51,623 nt of DNA, from assembly GCF_003710815.1 (NCBI RefSeq), contig NZ_RHHP01000030.1, positions 1 through 51,623 of the forward strand. The letters are read 5' to 3'. Positions 48,513 through 51,623 of this stretch are shown here, piece after piece. Source of the DNA: Brevibacillus centrosporus (GTDB taxonomy: Bacteria; Bacillota; Bacilli; Brevibacillales; Brevibacillaceae). Position numbers and translations under genes: made by a program. Within the stretch, counting starts at the first letter, position 1; every line of letters begins with the position of its first letter. Below the pieces are notes generated by a model, which was given only the letters and a program-made list of their open reading frames with translations, was not told where the DNA came from and made no database searches.

Positions 48513-49883
48513 ATGAATATCCGGAACAAGATCCAGGTTTTTTCCTTGGTTTGGCTGGTGCTGATTTTATGTATTACCAACGTCTCGATCTACTGGCTGT
48601 TTTATAAGCAAATGACGGATCAGGAAATCGGGAGGCTCCAGCAACAGGCGCAAAACATAGCGCAAACGCTGCATGCCACAGTCAATCAGGTCGATCCGGC
48701 AGATTTTCTGCAGGCCTATTTGACGCCAATCGGTATGATCAGAGTCGTGAATGCAGATGGACACGCAGTCCTTACAGCTGCCAAGGATGTCAAATTTGGT
48801 GGTTTGAAGCCCGCGTATAGCGATGCTGAGGTATACCGTTTGGAGGAGAAAGATGGGGTGCTATATGCAATCGCACAAGTCCCGGTGATTTGGAAGGATG
48901 GGACAGTCGTTTCGCTTGAAATGACGAACAGCTTGGCTGGCACTCAGGAAACCATGAGTATGCTGTTGGTAGTGCTCGTGTTGGCCTCGCTGTTTGTGTT
49001 ATTGCCTGCCCTTTTTGCTGGAAGGATGCTGGGAAACATCATAGTGGGCCCCATCCAGTCCATGATGCTCACGATGGAGGAGATTCAAAAGAGGGGTGTC
49101 TTCAAGAAGCTGGACCTGCCGCCCCCTTCAAAGGATGAGCTGTACCTGCTCGGAAATACGTTTAACACGATGATCGATATTCTGCATCAAAACTTCACCA
49201 AGCAGCAGCAGTTTGTTTCAGATGCTTCGCACGAACTGAAAACGCCTTTGACCGTTATCGAAGGCTACGCGACCATGCTGAAGCGATGGGGAATGAAAGA
49301 GCCGGATATGCTGGAAGAAGCCGTCGATGCCATCTACGCCGAAGCGGTGCGGATGAAAACGATGACGCAGCAAATGCTGATGCTGGCCAATCCGGACGAG
49401 AAATCGGAGCTGGCTTTGCGAGAGGTTGATCTAGTCAAGCTCAGTGAGGAAACGAGCAAGTGGATGAAAAGGACCTATGAACATCCCATTACTGTTCATG
49501 TTCGAGAGGAACAGGTTCTAGTGTGTGTAGATGAGCAAAAGATTAAGCAACTGCTCGTCATTTTGCTCGATAATGCGCTAACGTACAGTTCCAAGCCGAT
49601 TCAGATCGAGATAGAGCAGCAACAGCGAGCTGTGAAGATTTCTGTTATTGATCAAGGGGTGGGCATTCCCGCAGAAGATTTGCCGCACATTTTTGATCGC
49701 TTTTATCGTGTAGACAAGGCACGGGCAAGGGAAACCGGGGGAACCGGACTTGGGCTGTCCATTGCCAAGCGCATTGTCGATGCACACGGCGGAGAAATCA
49801 ACGTGCTGAGTGAAGAGGGCCGAGGAACTACCTTCATGGCGACATTACCCAAAGAAGTGCAGATATCGGGGGTGAGTCAATGA
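48513..49883 (+). CDS. Sensor histidine kinase (YkoH-like)
   Basis: The 456-residue kinase has a first membrane segment (about 10-30), an outside loop of about 120 residues, a second segment (about 148-170), a HAMP domain, the His box FVSDASHELKTPLTVIEGYA, and the ATPase parts LLVILLDNALTYSS, DQGVGIPAEDLPHIFDRFYR, GTGLGLSIAKRIV. It lies 6 bp after the response regulator and overlaps the PepSY gene by 4 bp. It senses something at the envelope, possibly through the PepSY proteins. Confidence 0.94.
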   Translation: MNIRNKIQVFSLVWLVLILCITNVSIYWLFYKQMTDQEIGRLQQQAQNIAQTLHATVNQVDPADFLQAYLTPIGMIRVVNADGHAVLTAAKDVKFGGLKPAYSDAEVYRLEEKDGVLYAIAQVPVIWKDGTVVSLEMTNSLAGTQETMSMLLVVLVLASLFVLLPALFAGRMLGNIIVGPIQSMMLTMEEIQKRGVFKKLDLPPPSKDELYLLGNTFNTMIDILHQNFTKQQQFVSDASHELKTPLTVIEGYATMLKRWGMKEPDMLEEAVDAIYAEAVRMKTMTQQMLMLANPDEKSELALREVDLVKLSEETSKWMKRTYEHPITVHVREEQVLVCVDEQKIKQLLVILLDNALTYSSKPIQIEIEQQQRAVKISVIDQGVGIPAEDLPHIFDRFYRVDKARARETGGTGLGLSIAKRIVDAHGGEINVLSEEGRGTTFMATLPKEVQISGVSQ

Positions 49884-50440
49884 GGCAGCGCAAAAACATG
49901 TGGCTTCTTCTGGGACTGTTGATTCTCCTTCTCGTCATCGCCAGTGTTCAGTTGTGGACTGCTGAAAAAGAGGAAAATCAGATTCCCCGTGACACGATGA
50001 AAAAAACGCTGGAGTCTCGCTATGCCGGCAGCATTACCTCTATTGTGTTGGTGGATGAGGCTGGCAAAGCAGCGTATAAAAGTGTCCTGCAGGGTAAAAC
50101 CGGTACCTATGAAATTCGCGCGGATGCTTATTCTGGCCATATCCTGCACATTTCCCCGCTGCAGATTCATGTCAATCATCCAAGCGAGCCTCCACCAGTA
50201 AAGCCATCTGACCCAGCCAAACCCCAGTCCTCTGAAAACGCCGCATACGGTATCTCGTTAGAGCAGGCGAAAGCCATCGCATTGAAACAGGTAGAAGGCG
50301 TGTTCGACGGTATTGAGATCGAGGAGGTAGGCGGAGCGGTGGTGTATGAAGTAGAAGTGGATACCCCAAATGGGCAGGAAGTGAAGGTACAGGTCGATGC
50401 CCATACGGGGGTGGTCCTGTCCGTTTTGTGGGAAGACTAA
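49880..50440 (+). CDS. PepSY-domain membrane-anchored protein
   Basis: The 186-residue protein has an N-terminal anchor (WLLLGLLILLLVIASVQLW), a first weak PepSY-like unit (about 35-95), a Pro-rich linker (PPPVKPSDPAKP) and a clear PepSY unit (about 115-183: ISLEQAKAIALKQVEG, YEVEVDTPNGQEVKVQVDAH, TGVVLSVLWED). It is the third gene of the operon with response regulator and kinase (4-bp overlap), like ykoG-ykoH-ykoJ of B. subtilis. PepSY domains are thought to inhibit proteases or sense peptides outside the cell. Confidence 0.9.
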   Translation: MRQRKNMWLLLGLLILLLVIASVQLWTAEKEENQIPRDTMKKTLESRYAGSITSIVLVDEAGKAAYKSVLQGKTGTYEIRADAYSGHILHISPLQIHVNHPSEPPPVKPSDPAKPQSSENAAYGISLEQAKAIALKQVEGVFDGIEIEEVGGAVVYEVEVDTPNGQEVKVQVDAHTGVVLSVLWED

Positions 50441-50445
50441 TGATT

Positions 50446-50498
50446 TTCTCATCAAATTCTAATCTTTTTCTTATGTCCTTCTCATGTGGCCTTCTTAT
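50446..50498 (+). promoter_or_regulatory. Array of TTCTnAT repeats: response-regulator binding sites
   Basis: TTCTCAT (50446), TTCTAAT (50457), TTCTTAT (50468) and TTCTCAT (50479) follow each other every 11 bp; a fifth, TTCTTAT (50492), is 13 bp on. An 11-bp period puts them on one face of the helix, as for OmpR/PhoB-type tandem sites. A -10-like TATCAT at 50496-50501 without -35 fits activation by the bound regulator. Confidence 0.75.
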
Positions 50499-50532
50499 CA
50501 TGAAGAAAAGCAGAGAATAGGAGTGAGATCAT

Positions 50533-51099
50533 ATGAAAAGGATAGCAGCGGCAGTAGTCATGGCCGTTATCGTAGGGAGTATCGGCTTCAGTGCCCAAGC
50601 GGAAAATAATGTGCAAGGGAATAGTGGTGGCGTTCAACCTCAAAGTCCCACTGTTTATTTAGAGGTCGATGATGATATCCGTGCAGACGTATGGAAAAAC
50701 GTCAAAATTTCTACGGAAGAGGCAAAAAAGCGCGCGCTTGCTGCACAACCAGGGACGATTCGAGAAATCGAGCTTGAGTGGGAGCACGGCCTTCTCCTCT
50801 ATAAAGTAGAGATTAAGACTTTGGCGAAGAAAGTAGATGTTTACGTGGATGCCACTACGGGCGAGACCTGGAGGAAAAATGATCCACAGCATATGAAAAA
50901 GGTAGTTAAGATCAGTTTAGAAGAGGCGAAGAAAATTGCTCTGAACAAAGTGCCAGGTACCATCGTGAAAGCCAAACTGGACGAGGATGACGGGCAATAC
51001 ATCTATGAAGTGGAAATGAGAACGAACAAATGGGCTGAAGTCGAAATGGAAATCTCCGCAACAACCGGCGCCATACTGGATGTGGACTGGGACGACTAG
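50533..51099 (+). CDS. Exported double-PepSY protein
   Basis: The 188-residue protein (TAGGAGTGAG before ATG) has a signal peptide (AAAVVMAVIVGSIGFSAQA, cut near residue 23) and two PepSY units: ISTEEAKKRALAAQPGTIRE and ISLEEAKKIALNKVPGTIVK, each followed by a YEVE/YKVE strand and an end VDATTGETW / ISATTGAILDVDWDD. It is free outside the cell or in the wall. The operator array directly upstream makes it the most likely target of the response regulator at 47818, forming a loop with the kinase and the anchored PepSY protein. Confidence 0.92.
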   Translation: MKRIAAAVVMAVIVGSIGFSAQAENNVQGNSGGVQPQSPTVYLEVDDDIRADVWKNVKISTEEAKKRALAAQPGTIREIELEWEHGLLLYKVEIKTLAKKVDVYVDATTGETWRKNDPQHMKKVVKISLEEAKKIALNKVPGTIVKAKLDEDDGQYIYEVEMRTNKWAEVEMEISATTGAILDVDWDD

Positions 51100-51123
51100 G
51101 GCCTTGTGAAAAGAAAGCAGCAG

Positions 51124-51155
51124 AAGCCTTTATCCATGTGGATGAAGGCTTTTGT
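51124..51155 (+). terminator. Terminator of PepSY gene
   Basis: AAGCCTTTATCC pairs with GGATGAAGGCTT (one wobble), four-base loop, then TTTGTTT. Confidence 0.8.
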
Positions 51156-51233
51156 TTGCAGGGGGAAGGCTGCTCTGTGCTGAAAAGGATTTAGGCAAAT
51201 AGGAGATTCTTTTCATTAATTATAAAAAAGCTA

Positions 51234-51262
51234 TTGATTTACGAATGAAACTCTGCTAGATT
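51234..51262 (+). promoter_or_regulatory. rRNA promoter P1
   Basis: TTGATT (51234-51239), 17-bp spacer, TAGATT (51257-51262). First of two tandem promoters of the rRNA operon. Confidence 0.75.
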
Positions 51263-51329
51263 ATAGATCTACCCGCTAACACGAATTACAACGCGGTAGA
51301 ACAAGTTGAAGTGAGTTTAAAAAAGGTTA

Positions 51330-51358
51330 TTGACTTTCTCGCTCGAACTTGATAGAAT
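51330..51358 (+). promoter_or_regulatory. rRNA promoter P2
   Basis: TTGACT (51330-51335), 17-bp spacer, TAGAAT (51353-51358); close to consensus and about 109 bp before the 16S start. Confidence 0.85.
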
Positions 51359-51363
51359 GAGAT

Positions 51364-51401
51364 CCTGCGGTTGAGACCGCGGACGAAATGCTCTTTGAAA
51401 A
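51364..51401 (+). promoter_or_regulatory. rRNA leader: boxB-like hairpin and boxA
   Basis: A small hairpin (CTGCGGT-TGAG-ACCGCGG, about 51365-51382) is followed by TGCTCTTTGAAAA (51389-51401), the boxA used for Nus-dependent antitermination of rRNA operons. Confidence 0.75.
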
Positions 51402-51466
51402 CTGAACAGCGAAAGCGTTGATGAGTCTATCATTAATGATTTGCCAGCTTTGAACCAGATACAAAC

Positions 51467-51623
51467 TTTATTGGAGAGTTTGATCCTGGCTCAGGACGAA
51501 CGCTGGCGGCGTGCCTAATACATGCAAGTCGAGCGAGTCTCTTCGGAGGCTAGCGGCGGACGGGTGAGTAACACGTAGGCAACCTGCCTCTCAGACTGGG
51601 ATAACATAGGGAAACTTATGCTA
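51467..51623 (+). rRNA. rrs: 16S ribosomal RNA, 5' part
   Basis: The universal start GAGAGTTTGATCCTGGCTCA and GGACGAACGCTGGCGGCGTG are present, then the variable V1 loop with CTCTTCGGAG, and GGCGGACGGGTGAGTAACAC. The combination with CAACCTGCCTCTCAGACTGG is typical for Brevibacillus. The gene is cut by the window end. Confidence 0.98.

Overview
The window most likely comes from Brevibacillus (Firmicutes, Bacillales). The right end carries the first ~157 bases of a 16S rRNA gene with a Brevibacillus-like 5' region, preceded by two tandem rRNA promoters. Gene content fits: S-box riboswitch, strong AGGAGG-type ribosome sites, GTG/TTG starts, an ECF sigma/anti-sigma pair and a KinB-like kinase. 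Part 1 (1-7.6 kb, AT-rich) is an accessory graveyard: two small exported proteins, a truncated IS3-family element, a long nested hairpin, the tail of a large serine recombinase, an ECF sigma/anti-sigma/exported-protein operon with a tiny Cys-containing peptide in front, and IS3 and IS21 scraps.

Part 2 (7.6-12.1 kb) is an arsenic island: arsR-acr3-arsC, then a Cys-bearing MarR regulator, a flavin oxidoreductase with a Cys-rich tail and an ArsN1-type acetyltransferase. The MarR gene and the oxidoreductase gene share a 19-bp dyad operator. Part 3 (12.7-18.9 kb) is a thiazole/oxazole-modified microcin (TOMM) cluster of the heterocycloanthracin/sonorensin type: a precursor with 17 core cysteines, a leaky terminator, a leader-binding/ThiF-like protein, a YcaO cyclodehydratase, a double-domain SagB dehydrogenase and a small unknown protein.

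Part 4 (18.9-25 kb) is again AT-rich accessory DNA: gene fragments, a lipoprotein, an ArsR-like regulator with an MFS exporter, and a two-gene operon made of a TIR-like protein (PF10137 type) with an unknown C-terminal domain and a 75-residue basic protein. This operon is a candidate defence system. Part 5 (25-33 kb) is a sigma-54-controlled catabolic locus: a bacterial enhancer-binding protein whose sensor domain resembles the C-terminal half of the enzyme it probably controls (Tm-1-like/TIM-barrel protein), then an amino-acid-type ABC importer, an IclR regulator and a histidine kinase. Part 6 (33-37 kb) is an S-box-controlled ribose-type ABC importer. Part 7 (37-42.6 kb) holds a TetR gene, a TetR-type palindrome before an amidohydrolase/Rieske pair, an orphan MetQ lipoprotein, a sarcosine-oxidase-like flavoenzyme and Map.

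Part 8 (42.8-47.4 kb) is an acyl-CoA carboxylase/AtuA operon that lacks a biotin carboxylase. Part 9 (47.4-51.1 kb) is an OmpR/HK pair with two PepSY proteins and a striking 11-bp-period operator array. Several otherwise well-preserved genes are broken by one base in a short homopolymer (around 6645, 24840, 25044, 25455, 41693 and 48299, possibly 18606). This suggests sequencing errors rather than many independent pseudogenes, so these breaks should be checked in reads before biological weight is put on them.
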